DNA of 64,000 bases from Tellurirhabdus rosea (GTDB lineage Bacteria; Bacteroidota; Bacteroidia; Cytophagales; Spirosomataceae), in NCBI RefSeq assembly GCF_026278345.1, contig NZ_CP111085.1:62001-126000 (forward strand), given 5' to 3'. Below the pieces are notes generated by a model. The model made no database searches and was not told where the DNA came from. It saw nothing but the letters and a program-made list of their open reading frames with translations. Made by a program: the position numbers and the translations under genes. Positions 35,533-46,781 of this stretch are shown here, piece by piece (the first letter of the stretch is position 1; each line of letters starts with the position of its first letter).

Positions 35533-37437
35533 ATGACGGGTAAACCAGGTCTTGATTCTTACTCCCGCGAACTCCTTCAATGCGTCCTGCAGGGCTCCCT
35601 TTCCTGCGTGGTCGTGCTTGAAGCGCTCTATGATAACAACCTTGAGGTAGCTGATTTTCAGATTGTCATGGCCAATCAGGCGGCCCTCGACATGGCCCGG
35701 ATGCCGTCCGACCGCATCATCGGGACCAGGATGAGCGTCCTCTTCCCCGGCATGATCCAGGGCGATGTGTTTCAGCGCATGAAAACGACGCTGCAAACCG
35801 GCCGCCCCGATTACTTCGAATGGCAGCATACCTATTACTACCAGAAACGCGTCGGCTGGTTCGAAACCTCCACCACGGCCTTTCAGCAGTTTGTGATCGT
35901 CACGTTTGTGGACGTGACCGAGAAGAAGAGCCGGGAACTGCTGCTGACCGAAGTGCTGAATACGTCGCTGACGGGCATCTTCGCGGCGCGGGCTGTTCGC
36001 GGGGCGGACGGGACGCTGACGGATTTTGAACTCACCCTCGCCAACGAGGCGCTGGGCGGGCTGATGGGCACCCGCGGCGAAGGGCTGGTCGGCCTTTCGC
36101 TGCTGTCGATTTTCCCGACCATCCGGGAGTTCAACACCTGGAAATACTACGTGCTGGCCCTGGAAACGGGGCAGCCCCAGCGGTTCGAACAATACTGCCC
36201 CTACGAAGGCGGAGAAGCCTGGTTTGATGTGTCGCTGCGGACCTGGGGCGACGGCGTGGTGGCCAATTTTATCGACATCAGTGCGGCCAAGCAGGCCGGG
36301 CTGCGCATCCAGCAAACCGCCGACCTGCTCCGCAGCGTCCTCGACGGGTCCCAGAGCGCCATCATCGGCTTCGATGCGGTGCGGGATGAATCCGGGCAGG
36401 TGGTGAACTTCCGCTACATTGTCCAGAATGCCGTCAACCGGCAGCGGATCGGACGCAGCGATGAAGAACTGATCGGCCATACCATGCTCGAATTTTTTCC
36501 GTCCGTGAAAGAATACGGCCTGTTCGAGCGCTACGTCCGCGTGGTCGATACCGGCGTTCCCGAACGGTTTGAGCTTAAATACAACCACGACCGGCTGAAT
36601 GGCTGGTATGACGTGACGGTGGTCAAGCGCAACGACGGCATTGTGCTGACGCTGCTCGACAAAACGGAATCGCACCGGGCCGAAGAGCAGCGCGAGGCCC
36701 TGCTGGAGGAACTGCGCCGGTCGAACGAAAACCTCGAACAGTTTGCCTACATCGCTTCCCATGATTTGCAGGAGCCGCTGCGCAAAATCCAGTCGTTTGC
36801 CGAAGTGCTGACCCACGAGTTTGCGCCCGAGCTTTCGTTTCAGGCGGCGGACATGATTACCCGCATGCAACGGTCGGCCGACCGGATGCAGACCCTCATC
36901 CGTGACCTGCTCACGTTTTCCCGGCTGGCCACGCAGAAAGAGCCGTTCCGGCCGGTGAACCTGAATACGCTGTTGCAGGATGTTCTGATCGACCTGGAGA
37001 CCGCCATTCAGGACAAGAACGCCGAAATCCTTCTGCTTTCGCTGCCGGAGGTGAAAGGCGATGCGCTCCAGGTGCGGCTCCTGTTTCAGAATCTACTGAG
37101 CAACGCCCTCAAATTCAGCCGCACCGACGTGCGGCCGCAGATTACCGTCACGGCCCGGGTGGTGCCGGCCATCGAAACCGAAATTACCACGCTGCAGAAC
37201 CTGAAGGAAACCTATCACGCGATTACCGTCGCGGACAACGGCATCGGCTTCAACGAAAAATACCGGGAACGCATTTTTCTGGCATTTCACCGCCTGCATA
37301 ACCGCAGCCAGTACCCCGGCACGGGCATCGGCCTGGCCATCGTCCGGAAAGTGGTGGACAACCACCGGGGCAGCATCACCGTCCGCAGCGAAATCGGCGT
37401 CGGTTCGGCCTTTACGGTGTATCTGCCGGTGAAGTGA
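35533..37437 (+). CDS. Hybrid-free PAS sensor histidine kinase (three PAS domains)
   Basis: 634 residues with no membrane helix, so probably cytosolic. Three PAS domains lie at about 15-130, 138-255 and 263-385. The dimerisation/phosphoacceptor region has H410 in ASHDLQEPLRKIQSF. The catalytic domain has an N box (QNLLSNALKFSR), G1 (VADNGIGF) and G2 (GTGIGLAIV). The DLQEPLRK form of the H box is that of the phytochrome-like HWE-unrelated class common in Cytophagales. No response regulator is adjacent, so the partner is elsewhere. The ligand of the PAS domains is unknown. An AT-rich gap follows it. Confidence 0.93.
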   Translation: MTGKPGLDSYSRELLQCVLQGSLSCVVVLEALYDNNLEVADFQIVMANQAALDMARMPSDRIIGTRMSVLFPGMIQGDVFQRMKTTLQTGRPDYFEWQHTYYYQKRVGWFETSTTAFQQFVIVTFVDVTEKKSRELLLTEVLNTSLTGIFAARAVRGADGTLTDFELTLANEALGGLMGTRGEGLVGLSLLSIFPTIREFNTWKYYVLALETGQPQRFEQYCPYEGGEAWFDVSLRTWGDGVVANFIDISAAKQAGLRIQQTADLLRSVLDGSQSAIIGFDAVRDESGQVVNFRYIVQNAVNRQRIGRSDEELIGHTMLEFFPSVKEYGLFERYVRVVDTGVPERFELKYNHDRLNGWYDVTVVKRNDGIVLTLLDKTESHRAEEQREALLEELRRSNENLEQFAYIASHDLQEPLRKIQSFAEVLTHEFAPELSFQAADMITRMQRSADRMQTLIRDLLTFSRLATQKEPFRPVNLNTLLQDVLIDLETAIQDKNAEILLLSLPEVKGDALQVRLLFQNLLSNALKFSRTDVRPQITVTARVVPAIETEITTLQNLKETYHAITVADNGIGFNEKYRERIFLAFHRLHNRSQYPGTGIGLAIVRKVVDNHRGSITVRSEIGVGSAFTVYLPVK

Positions 37438-37632
37438 AGGAGGCCGGGAAAACTGTCTGACAACGTATTAGTCTAACGCTGGCAGAGATCTACGAAGTCA
37501 AAGGCTTGAGTTAGGCAACCATTCCATTGACTGAGTAATACATCGCTTTAAGTATACCGATCTGACTATTATAAGTACTTTGGTGATTCAGTATAATTAA
37601 GCCGATTATTCATTAAGAAGTGTTTGCTAATT
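37438..37632. other. AT-rich intergenic stretch after the histidine kinase
   Basis: 195 bases, clearly lower in GC than the surrounding genes, with no supported reading frame and no long palindrome. The composition change begins within about 50 bases of the kinase stop and continues to about 38.25 kb. This marks the left edge of a compositional island around the DUF3052-like gene. Confidence 0.5.
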
Positions 37633-38061
37633 ATGACCAAATCAGTGTCAGAAAAAATGGGCATTAAGCCGGGGAGCCGTGCTATACTCATCAACGCACC
37701 CGCTGAGATTCTTCAAGCTATTGAACTGCCGGATCTTGAGTTCGGAACTAAGCTTGAGGGCGATTTTGATTACATTCACCTGTTCGCCAATAGTCAGGCT
37801 GTGCTCCATGAGCAGTTACCCAAGGCGAAGGATTGTTTGAAACAAACGGGTGCGCTTTGGGTGTCATGGCCCAAAGGCAACCAAAAAGGCACTGATTTGA
37901 CACTTGCCAAAGTTATTGAAATAGGTTACGCCAAAGGATTAGTCGAGAGTAAATGTTTAAGTGTAGATGCGATCTGGTCAGCCTTAAAATTTACCTATCC
38001 TAAAGAAGGAAAAAGCTACAATAACAGCTACGGAAAACTTCAAAGCAATCCAAGTAAGTGA
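37633..38061 (+). CDS. DUF3052-like small protein in AT-rich island
   Basis: 142 residues from ATG 37633 (a TTG three codons earlier is also possible). The sequence (EKMGIKPGSRAILINAP, DYIHLFANSQAVL, GALWVSWPKGNQKGTDLT, LKFTYPKE) matches the small DUF3052 family, whose function is unknown. There is no signal peptide or membrane helix. Codon use is much more AT-rich than its neighbours, suggesting acquisition from a lower-GC relative. No mobility gene or flanking repeat is visible. The downstream 240 bases hold only a short unsupported frame and a terminator. Confidence 0.72.
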   Translation: MTKSVSEKMGIKPGSRAILINAPAEILQAIELPDLEFGTKLEGDFDYIHLFANSQAVLHEQLPKAKDCLKQTGALWVSWPKGNQKGTDLTLAKVIEIGYAKGLVESKCLSVDAIWSALKFTYPKEGKSYNNSYGKLQSNPSK

Positions 38062-38246
38062 ACTTAGCTTTGATCTGAAAGCTTGGGTGAAATGTTAATG
38101 GAAATGATTAGGGCCAAAGGAACAACTAACGGCCGAGTCAATAGTTATGGAAAAAAGCTAGTCAAGAGATAGACGATCAGTTCTGGTGATACTTCCATTA
38201 CCTTTCAGCTACATAACAGGCATTAAAGCACTTCAAAACAGAAAAT

Positions 38247-38289
38247 ACAGCGCCTTGCCTCCAAGAACGGGAGACAGGCGCTGTTTTCT
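38247..38289. terminator. Bidirectional rho-independent terminator
   Basis: ACAGCGCCT (38247-38255) pairs with AGGCGCTGT (38276-38284), extended inside by CTCC/GGGAG. TTTTCTT follows on the plus strand, and the minus strand has a T-rich TATTTTCTGTTTT after the stem. It lies between convergent genes (37633-38061 and 38302-38745) and serves both. Confidence 0.85.
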
Positions 38290-38301
38290 TATTTTCTTTC
38301 C

Positions 38302-38745
38302 TTACAGCGACGGCACAAATTCCATGTTGGCGTCCTGCTGGGTTCCGGAGACGGGAACGCGGTTGCGGAGGACGAGCTTCCCGCGCGAAAGTTCAACCAG
38401 TTCGAAACGGCCTTTAAACTGGCTGATTTCGATGTCGATGGCTTTGGCGTCTTCGGTCAGAAACCACGTCCCGCCGTTGATGATCTGTTTCGTCACCCGG
38501 TCGGTAGCGCGGGTCACGTTGTTTTCCCGAAACTGAATGTCCAGCCCGAAAATGGCCTGCGTCTCGATGCCCAGACGCGAGTTGGCAATGGTCTGGCCCT
38601 GTACGTCGGTAATCCGGTTCAACTTCCAGCTATTGGCAACCAGCAGGGATTTGGGGTCGCTGTCAACTTCCGTTTTTTTGCAGCCGGCAACCACGCCCAG
38701 CAGAAGGATGGTCAAAAAAAGCAGGGTGTACTGTTTCATAAACAT
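38302..38745 (-). CDS. Lipocalin-like lipoprotein
   Basis: 147 residues with signal sequence and lipobox VVAGC, followed by about 120 residues of predicted beta structure. The pattern KSLLVANSWKLNRITD plus GTWFLTEDAKAIDI resembles the lipocalin-like small lipoproteins common in Bacteroidota (start strand with a conserved W, then meandering beta). Function unknown. ATGs at 38745 and 38739 are both possible. It is divergent from the T9SS cargo gene and convergent with the DUF3052-like gene. Confidence 0.75.
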   Translation of the reverse strand: MFMKQYTLLFLTILLLGVVAGCKKTEVDSDPKSLLVANSWKLNRITDVQGQTIANSRLGIETQAIFGLDIQFRENNVTRATDRVTKQIINGGTWFLTEDAKAIDIEISQFKGRFELVELSRGKLVLRNRVPVSGTQQDANMEFVPSL

Positions 38746-38824
38746 GAGTATTCGTCTGGGTAAGTAACGAAGAATTGCTTCGGATTGTGTGAGGGAGTCG
38801 TAAACAATAACGACACGAATGTAG

Positions 38825-38832
38825 TATATTTG
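38825..38832 (+). promoter_or_regulatory. Putative -7 box for the T9SS cargo gene
   Basis: TATATTTG matches TAnnTTTG. It lies 6 bases before ATG 38839 and 15 before ATG 38848. This excludes the longer upstream frame and implies a very short or absent 5' leader. Confidence 0.45.
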
Positions 38833-38847
38833 AACAAAATGTCATCC

Positions 38848-40503
38848 ATGAAGGCCGGGGAGATTATCAAACGCTGCGTTCGTTTTGTTGCATTCGTTGT
38901 GGTCTGTAACGCAACGTCGGCCACCGCCCAGAGTACCCTTTGCTCCGACCGCCTCAATTTTCAGCCCGCTACTACGCCCAATGCCATCGGCTGGCAGAAA
39001 TTCCCGGAATTCCGGCTGCCCTTCCCGGTTGTGTACGGCGGCCCCCGCCTCAACGAACCGGCCCTGGAGCCGCTGCGCCACGGTTTTTCGCACCTGACCG
39101 TGGTGAGACCCGACGAAGGTCCGCAGATGACGCCCGCCCGTCAGGCCATCGAATTTTACGGACTGGCCTACGGCCTCAACCAACCCTGGGAAACGCTGGA
39201 AAGCCCCTGGGGCAACGACCTGAACGCGTACCGGGCCAAATGGGACCAGTGGCTCCGCGACCATTCCGCCGGTCAGAACGCGGCGGGCAAATGGGTGCCG
39301 GGCTTTACGGTCCTGATGGTCGATATTGAACGGGTGCTGGAAACCGACGCCCAGATTCTCCGCCTGAAAACCAATACCCAAACGCCCGCCGACCTCCGGC
39401 AACTGCCCGACGCCCAGTTTCTGGAACGCTACAAACGGGACATGACCACGCTCTACGCCGATGCCGTCCGCTACCTGCGCGAGCGCGCCGACTTCTCGAA
39501 CGTCCGGGTCACGTCCTACAGCGATGTTCCTATCCGCAACACGTACCTGAACGTGGTCGGCAACACCTGGCAGGACTGGAGTACCAACGTCGCCCGGACC
39601 AGTTTCCTCTTCCGCGACCCCGCCACCGGTCAGCCGGGTGGGCCGTTTGCGGAACAGCTTGATTTTCTGCAGCCTTCGGGCTACTACTACTACGATTACC
39701 CGAGTCCGCTGGCTCCCGACTATCTGGCGTACCTGCTTTTTCAGGTGGAGGCCAACCGGGCGTGGAGCCAGAAACCCGTCTGGCCAATTGTCTGGATGCG
39801 GTACCACGACTGCTGCGGCTCCCATCCGAAATTCATCCAGCCGTTCATGGCGGAGGCAACGGCCATTTTTCCGTTCTTCTCGGGCGCCAGAGGGCTGTGG
39901 CTCTGGGAGGTGCCCAACTTCCGGGATGCCGAGCGGCCGATGGCGGCCTACGAACACTTCATCCACGGCCTGTACCGGCTGTCGAAATTCGCGGACATGT
40001 TCGAAGGCACCTACGAGCTGGTTATCGCCACTCCCGCCCGCGACCTGATGGACAAACATCTGCCGGTCTGGCGGGGTGTGTTTAAGGCTAACAAACTGCT
40101 CATCGCCGCCCAGAACCCCTACGCCGCCGACGGGGCCCAGACGACGGTGGAGGTTTCCTACAAAAACTGGTCAACCACCATCACGCTGACGGGGCGGGAA
40201 GTGTACCTCTGCCAGTACGACCTGTCGCTGACCGGCCTCGAACCGGCCCCGCTCTCCGGCCTGACGATTTCGCCCAATCCGGCCCTGACCAAAACGACCC
40301 TGACCTTCAATGCCCTCGGCTCCGGGACCGTCGACGTGCAACTCCTCGACGTGACCGGTCGATTGGTAAAACAGCAGTCCCTTCAAACTTCTCCCGGCCG
40401 AATGCGGTTAGATTTGGACACCGCCTCCCTCCCCGCCGGCCTCTACATCGTCCGGCTGCTGGATGGGAAAACGGCGGTGCAGGAGAAATTAATGATTGAA
40501 TGA
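38848..40503 (+). CDS. Secreted protein with type IX secretion (Por) sorting domain
   Basis: 551 residues from ATG 38848 (38839 also possible). Signal peptide residues about 10-28 end in ATAQS. The large central domain (about 35-460) has TIM-barrel-like features (MVDIERVLE, SYSDVPIRN, WPIVWMRYHDCCG, GARGLWLWEVPNF) but I do not recognise the family; a glycoside-hydrolase-like fold is possible. The last ~75 residues (LTISPNPA, VQLLDVTGRLV, LPAGLYIVRLLDG) are a type A T9SS sorting domain, so it crosses the outer membrane and is attached or released at the surface. Its 3' end runs into a long inverted repeat. Confidence 0.85.
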   Translation: MKAGEIIKRCVRFVAFVVVCNATSATAQSTLCSDRLNFQPATTPNAIGWQKFPEFRLPFPVVYGGPRLNEPALEPLRHGFSHLTVVRPDEGPQMTPARQAIEFYGLAYGLNQPWETLESPWGNDLNAYRAKWDQWLRDHSAGQNAAGKWVPGFTVLMVDIERVLETDAQILRLKTNTQTPADLRQLPDAQFLERYKRDMTTLYADAVRYLRERADFSNVRVTSYSDVPIRNTYLNVVGNTWQDWSTNVARTSFLFRDPATGQPGGPFAEQLDFLQPSGYYYYDYPSPLAPDYLAYLLFQVEANRAWSQKPVWPIVWMRYHDCCGSHPKFIQPFMAEATAIFPFFSGARGLWLWEVPNFRDAERPMAAYEHFIHGLYRLSKFADMFEGTYELVIATPARDLMDKHLPVWRGVFKANKLLIAAQNPYAADGAQTTVEVSYKNWSTTITLTGREVYLCQYDLSLTGLEPAPLSGLTISPNPALTKTTLTFNALGSGTVDVQLLDVTGRLVKQQSLQTSPGRMRLDLDTASLPAGLYIVRLLDGKTAVQEKLMIE

Positions 40504-40593
40504 TTGAATTTTGAATATTGAATATTGAATGATTGGCTCCGCAGTGATTAGACTGGCGAAGCCAATCATTCAATATTCAAAATTCAATCATTC
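40498..40593. repeat. Long-arm inverted repeat, related core to 26190-26288
   Basis: The left arm, 40498-40542 (45 nt), and right arm, 40556-40593 (38 nt), are complementary. Differences are one mismatch and a 7-base ATTGAAT-type unit repeated once more on the left. The loop is 13 bases. The arms consist of GAATGATT/GAATATT units; the base of the loop is GGCTCCGC/GCGAAGCC, the same core style as at 26190-26288. It sits between two same-strand genes and takes in the stop codon of the first. Confidence 0.9.
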
Positions 40594-40618
40594 AAAATCC
40601 ACCTATTCAACCATTCCC

Positions 40619-42640
<2,022 letters not shown>

Positions 42641-43606
42641 CCGCTGCCCGATTTTTCGAGTAAACGAAGCCGATTGACCACCTCTCCGGAGAAGATTCGG
42701 GAGCCCCGCAGGTTCAGGTGGTTGACGTCGTGGAAATAATTCCGGTGGCGGAGGTAGGTGGTCTCCTGAGTGTAATCCAGGAAAGGCACGCCTGCTTCCG
42801 CCGCTATTTTTTGGGCCAGTTTCATCGTCGGCGTCGGACGGACAAGGCGATAGATCGGCGAAACGACCACGACCACCTGAGCGCCCTGGCTTTTGGCTTC
42901 GGTCAGAAACGATTTGTACAGGGCAACGGACACCGAATCCAGATCAGCAGAGTGGTCGTAGGCATTCAACTCCGTCAGCGGCGACACACAGTCGCGGTGC
43001 AGGGGGTCGTACCCTTTCGAGCGGACGGCGAAGTCCGGACTTTCCCATGCTCCGGCCACCAGCGTCAGCATCATGGAGTTATACGGATACGTCCGCGAAA
43101 GCAGCTTCAGTTTTTCAAACGGTCCGCGCATTTCGACCAGCGGCCGCACGGCGGGCGTGCTCCGGTAGTACGGCAGCAGGGACGACAGTCGCTGGAACAT
43201 CGCCGGGGTTTTGACAAATTCATCACACAGCAGGTCGAGGACGATGAGTTTTGGCTTCGAACGGCTCAGCATGCTTTTCAGGACGGCATAATGGTACGGA
43301 ATGTAGCTCCCGTCGCGCCCCGCATTGTAGGCCGACAGGCCCAGTTCCCGTTCAAACAGCATCGTGTCGTAATGCCGCCTTGAGCGCGAGGAACCAAAGA
43401 AGACCAGGTCCGCTTTGGCCTCCCGAAAAGCGTAATTGGAATGATAATACAGGCTCCGGTGCTGGTTCCGGTAAAGCCGTTCCATCAGGTAGCCCGCGCC
43501 AAAGTCCATGCCCAGCAGAATTGCCAGAAACAGGGCCAGTTTTGCGGCAAAGCGGCGGTAGTGTTGCAAAGAATCGTATTTCATACCGGGTACGGTCGCA
43601 ATTTTC

Positions 43607-45061
43607 TTAGAACTGGAAATAAATGAACTGTCCGCCGTCGAGCACGCCCAGCAGCATGATCAGCATGACCAGCGCGGCATAGGTGAGGTGACGAACCAGG
43701 GTGCGGGAGTTGTGCTGGAGCGAAAACAGGCCGGAGAAATATTCCTGCTTGCCTTCATACAGGAACAGCAGTCCGATTCCAAAAACAGCGTACAGCAGGG
43801 CCGCCGGATTGGGCGTGAAGATGGCAAAGCGGTCCGGCGTGTAAATCGAGGTGCCCATCGTCGCGATCTGTTTGAGGATAAAAAAGGCGTCGGAGACGGT
43901 GGCGGCCCGGAAGAAAACCCAGGTCAGGCAGATGAGCAGGAAGGTAAACCCAATTTCCAGCATTTTGTGCAGGCCCGGCAGACGGGTAAGTCCTACGGCT
44001 TCGGCCACGGTTTTCCGCCAGGGTTTGGTGGCCGTCGCCGCAATCAGGTAGAACCCGTTCAGGCCGCCCCAGATGACAAACGTCCAGGCCGCCCCGTGCC
44101 ACAGGCCGCTGACCATGAACACGATCATCTGGTTCAGATACCAGCGCGGCACCGACACCCGGTTGCCGCCCAACGGAATGTACAGATAATCGCGGAACCA
44201 GGTCGTCAGCGAAATGTGCCAGCGCGACCAGAACTCCGACACGGTGCGGGCGAAATACGGCCGCCGGAAATTTTCCATCAGGTCAAAGCCCATCACCCGC
44301 GCCGACCCCAGCGCAATGTCCGAATACGCCGAAAAGTCGCAGTAGATCTGGATGGCGAAAAAGACGGAAGCCACCAGAAAGGTCATGCCGTTGTGGTAGT
44401 GCGTATTTCCGTAGATCACGTCCACGTACAGCGCCAGCCGGTCGGCAATCACCAGCTTTTTGACCAGCCCCCAGAGCATCCGCTTCAGCCCTTCAACGGC
44501 GTTGGTATAATCGAATTTGTGAACTTCGTGAAACTGGTGCAGCACGTTCTGCGGCCGTTCGATGGGCCCCGCCACCAGTTGCGGGTAAAACATGACGTAC
44601 AGCGCATAGATGCCGAAATGCCGCTCCGCTTTCTGGTTGCCCCGGTACACCTCGATGGTGTAGCTCATGGCCTGAAACGTATGGAACGACAGCCCGATGG
44701 GCAGCAGCATCTTCAGCGCCGGTATGGGGTTTTTAATCTCGCCCAGGCCGAGCAGCGCCGTGAGGTTGTCGTTGAGAAAGTTGTAATACTTGAAAATGGC
44801 CAGCACACCGATGTTGGCGACCAGACTGGCCACCAGCAGGGCCTTTCGCCGGGGACCTTCCGCGTTTTCCAGCCAGATTCCGGCGAAATAATCCACCACG
44901 ATGGTGCCGCCCAGAATCAGGATGTACACCGGCACAAACGCCATGTAGAAATAACAACTCGCCGTCAGGAGCAGAAGCCAGCGGTACCGGTGCGGCAGCA
45001 GAAAATACGTCGGCGTGACGAGTAGAAAGAACAGTAAAAATTCAATAGAATTGAACAGCAT
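43607..45061 (-). CDS. MBOAT-family membrane O-acyltransferase (AlgI/DltB-like)
   Basis: 484 residues with about eleven membrane helices. It opens with MLFNSIEFLLFF, typical of AlgI-type proteins. FYPQLVAGPIERP and WHISLTTWFRDYLYIPLGG (H282) are present, and the catalytic histidine is in SGLWHGAAW (H322). It passes an acyl group across the inner membrane for O-acetylation of a polysaccharide. It forms a two-gene operon with the SGNH protein downstream. No alginate genes are nearby, so the target is probably an exopolysaccharide or peptidoglycan made elsewhere or by the cassettes in this window. Confidence 0.93.
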   Translation of the reverse strand: MLFNSIEFLLFFLLVTPTYFLLPHRYRWLLLLTASCYFYMAFVPVYILILGGTIVVDYFAGIWLENAEGPRRKALLVASLVANIGVLAIFKYYNFLNDNLTALLGLGEIKNPIPALKMLLPIGLSFHTFQAMSYTIEVYRGNQKAERHFGIYALYVMFYPQLVAGPIERPQNVLHQFHEVHKFDYTNAVEGLKRMLWGLVKKLVIADRLALYVDVIYGNTHYHNGMTFLVASVFFAIQIYCDFSAYSDIALGSARVMGFDLMENFRRPYFARTVSEFWSRWHISLTTWFRDYLYIPLGGNRVSVPRWYLNQMIVFMVSGLWHGAAWTFVIWGGLNGFYLIAATATKPWRKTVAEAVGLTRLPGLHKMLEIGFTFLLICLTWVFFRAATVSDAFFILKQIATMGTSIYTPDRFAIFTPNPAALLYAVFGIGLLFLYEGKQEYFSGLFSLQHNSRTLVRHLTYAALVMLIMLLGVLDGGQFIYFQF

Positions 45062-45130
45062 TGCCGTTGAGTACAGGTTTTCGCAACCTCACAAAACAAT
45101 TATCAGACCAAAACAGACTCCCCGGCGCTG

Positions 45131-45138
45131 TATCTTTG
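45131..45138 (+). promoter_or_regulatory. Putative -7 box for the creatininase-family gene
   Basis: TATCTTTG matches TAnnTTTG, 29 bases before ATG 45168. No clear -33 box. Confidence 0.45.
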
Positions 45139-45167
45139 CTTTTTATCATTTAACTTTTAATCTGCTC

Positions 45168-45932
45168 ATGCGTCCTTACATCCTGGCCGAAACCAACTGG
45201 AAACAGATACAGGAAACCCGCTTCGATCTCGCCATTCTGCCCTGGGGAGCCACCGAAGCGCATAATTTCCACCTCCCCTACGCCACCGACGTGATCGAAG
45301 CCGACTTCATCGCCGCCGAGTCCGCCCGGCTGGCCTGGGAGAAAGGTGCGAAAATAATTGTGCTGCCCACCATCCCGTTCGGGGTAAATACCGGACAAAC
45401 AGACATCCTCCTCGACATCAATCTGTACCCGAGTACCCAGCTCGCCATTCTGGGCGACATCATTGAAGTGCTGAACCGGCAGGGCATCCATAAGCTGCTG
45501 ATTCTGAACAGCCACGGCGGCAATGATTTCCGCTGGATGCTCCGCGAACTGGGCGTCCGCTATCCCGACATGCTGCTGGCGACCTGCTCCTGGTTTGCGG
45601 TGCTGGACAAAAGCAAATACTTCGACGAACCCAAAGGCGACCATGCCGACGAGATGGAAACGAGCCTCCTCCTGCACTTCCGCCCGGACCTGGTTACGCC
45701 GCTGGACCAGACAGGCGACGGCACGGCCAGACAGTGGACCATCCAGGGCATGCGCGAAGGCTGGGCCTGGGCCGAACGCCGCTGGTCGGAAGTGACCGCT
45801 GACACGGGCATCGGTAATCCCAAAAAAGCGACGGCCGAAAAAGGAAAGCGGTATTTTGAAGACGTGACCGAAAAAATCAGCGGCCTGCTGGTCGAACTGG
45901 CGGCGGCGGATCGGAGCAAGTTGTACGAGTGA
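45168..45932 (+). CDS. Creatininase-family metal-dependent amidohydrolase
   Basis: 254 residues from ATG 45168. Creatininase-fold metal ligands are visible: E30 and H32 in PWGATEAHNFHLP, D41, H116 in NSHGGND, and E164 in DHADEMETS. The usual PxGSxEQHGPHLP is altered to PWGATEAHNFHLP but the ligands are kept. Family members cut cyclic or linear amides (creatinine, formamides, mycofactocin precursors), and the substrate here cannot be assigned. There is no signal peptide. It is divergent from the MBOAT gene and ends just before a 32-bp-arm inverted repeat. Confidence 0.88.
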   Translation: MRPYILAETNWKQIQETRFDLAILPWGATEAHNFHLPYATDVIEADFIAAESARLAWEKGAKIIVLPTIPFGVNTGQTDILLDINLYPSTQLAILGDIIEVLNRQGIHKLLILNSHGGNDFRWMLRELGVRYPDMLLATCSWFAVLDKSKYFDEPKGDHADEMETSLLLHFRPDLVTPLDQTGDGTARQWTIQGMREGWAWAERRWSEVTADTGIGNPKKATAEKGKRYFEDVTEKISGLLVELAAADRSKLYE

Positions 45933-45937
45933 AATTT

Positions 45938-46032
45938 GGTTCTCGCAGATGATCGCGGATTTTAAGCGCCGATTTGCGCGGATTTATTCTGCGTACATCT
46001 GCGCTCAAAATCCGCGATCATCTGCGAGAACC
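45938..46032. repeat. 32-bp-arm inverted repeat (CTCGCAGATGATCGCGG type)
   Basis: Arms 45938-45969 and 46001-46032 are complementary over 32 bases with one mismatch, separated by a 31-base loop that itself repeats the GCGCGGATT / ATCTGCG words. It begins five bases after the creatininase stop codon. A half-arm of the same type occurs alone at 58680-58704, so this is a repeated element. Confidence 0.9.
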
Positions 46033-46143
46033 ACCCCTCCCAACATCGTTTTATCAATATTTTCTAATTCTATTTAAAAATAATACCAAATAATAGGTTA
46101 AGTTTTCTCCAAATCCTGCTCATCCCAGAAAGCCCCGGACACG

Positions 46144-46734
46144 ATGAGCAAACGACTACCCGCAGACCAGGCACAGTTGCTCTGGCAGGAATTTCGGTCG
46201 GGCGACGCTTACGCACTCGCCAACATCATGCAGAGTTATTATGCCGAGTTGTTCCACTGGGGCATGCGCCTGCACCCCGACCGGGAGTTTGTCAAGGACT
46301 GCATTCAGGAAGTGTTCGTTAACCTCTGGCAGTCCCAGCCGACCGCCCGTCCGGTCGAGAATGTCCGGTCGTACCTGTTTGTCGTGCTGAAGACCCGCAT
46401 CCTGCGGGAATTGTCCCGGAACCCCGTCACCCACCCCTTTTCCCTGCCCGACGATTACGCCTTTTCGGTTGAATTTTCGGCCGACACCCGTCTCATTGAG
46501 GAAGAACACGAAATCTACCAGCTTCGCCAGCTGGAACGGGTGATGAATCACCTGCCCGGTCGGCAGAAAGAACTGATCTACCTCCGCTTTTACCAGAATC
46601 TGAGCTTCGACCAGATCGCGGAGGTCATGCACCTGGGTCGCCAGTCGGTCCATAATCTCCTGAACAAATCGCTGAATAGCCTGCGTCGGCACTGGGCCGC
46701 TCTGATGCTCCCGCTTTGCCTTCTGTTTTGCTGA
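46144..46734 (+). CDS. ECF sigma-70 factor (FecI-like)
   Basis: 196 residues with the two ECF regions. Sigma-2 lies at about 20-90 (HPDREFVKDCIQEVFVNLW), and sigma-4 at about 125-185 (LPGRQKELIYLRFYQNLSFDQIAEVM, then the helix-turn-helix RQSVHNLLNKSL). It lacks additional domains. It is followed 47 bases later by a FecR anti-sigma gene and then a TonB-dependent receptor with an STN domain, so it should be released on substrate binding at the surface and drive the downstream SusCD and hexarate genes. The start ATG 46144 leaves a 211-base leader holding an inverted repeat and an AT-rich promoter-like stretch. Confidence 0.93.
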   Translation: MSKRLPADQAQLLWQEFRSGDAYALANIMQSYYAELFHWGMRLHPDREFVKDCIQEVFVNLWQSQPTARPVENVRSYLFVVLKTRILRELSRNPVTHPFSLPDDYAFSVEFSADTRLIEEEHEIYQLRQLERVMNHLPGRQKELIYLRFYQNLSFDQIAEVMHLGRQSVHNLLNKSLNSLRRHWAALMLPLCLLFC

Positions 46735-46781
46735 TGGACCGAGCGCCGGGGAACCGGCTTTTGACCCGAACGAACCCTTGC

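Noticed and set aside
38092-38172. 26-codon open frame after the DUF3052-like gene (MLMEMIRAKG...)
   Set aside because: Too short, with no start signal or homology I can recognise; a weak resemblance (NSYGK) to the end of the preceding protein could be chance or a decayed duplicate.
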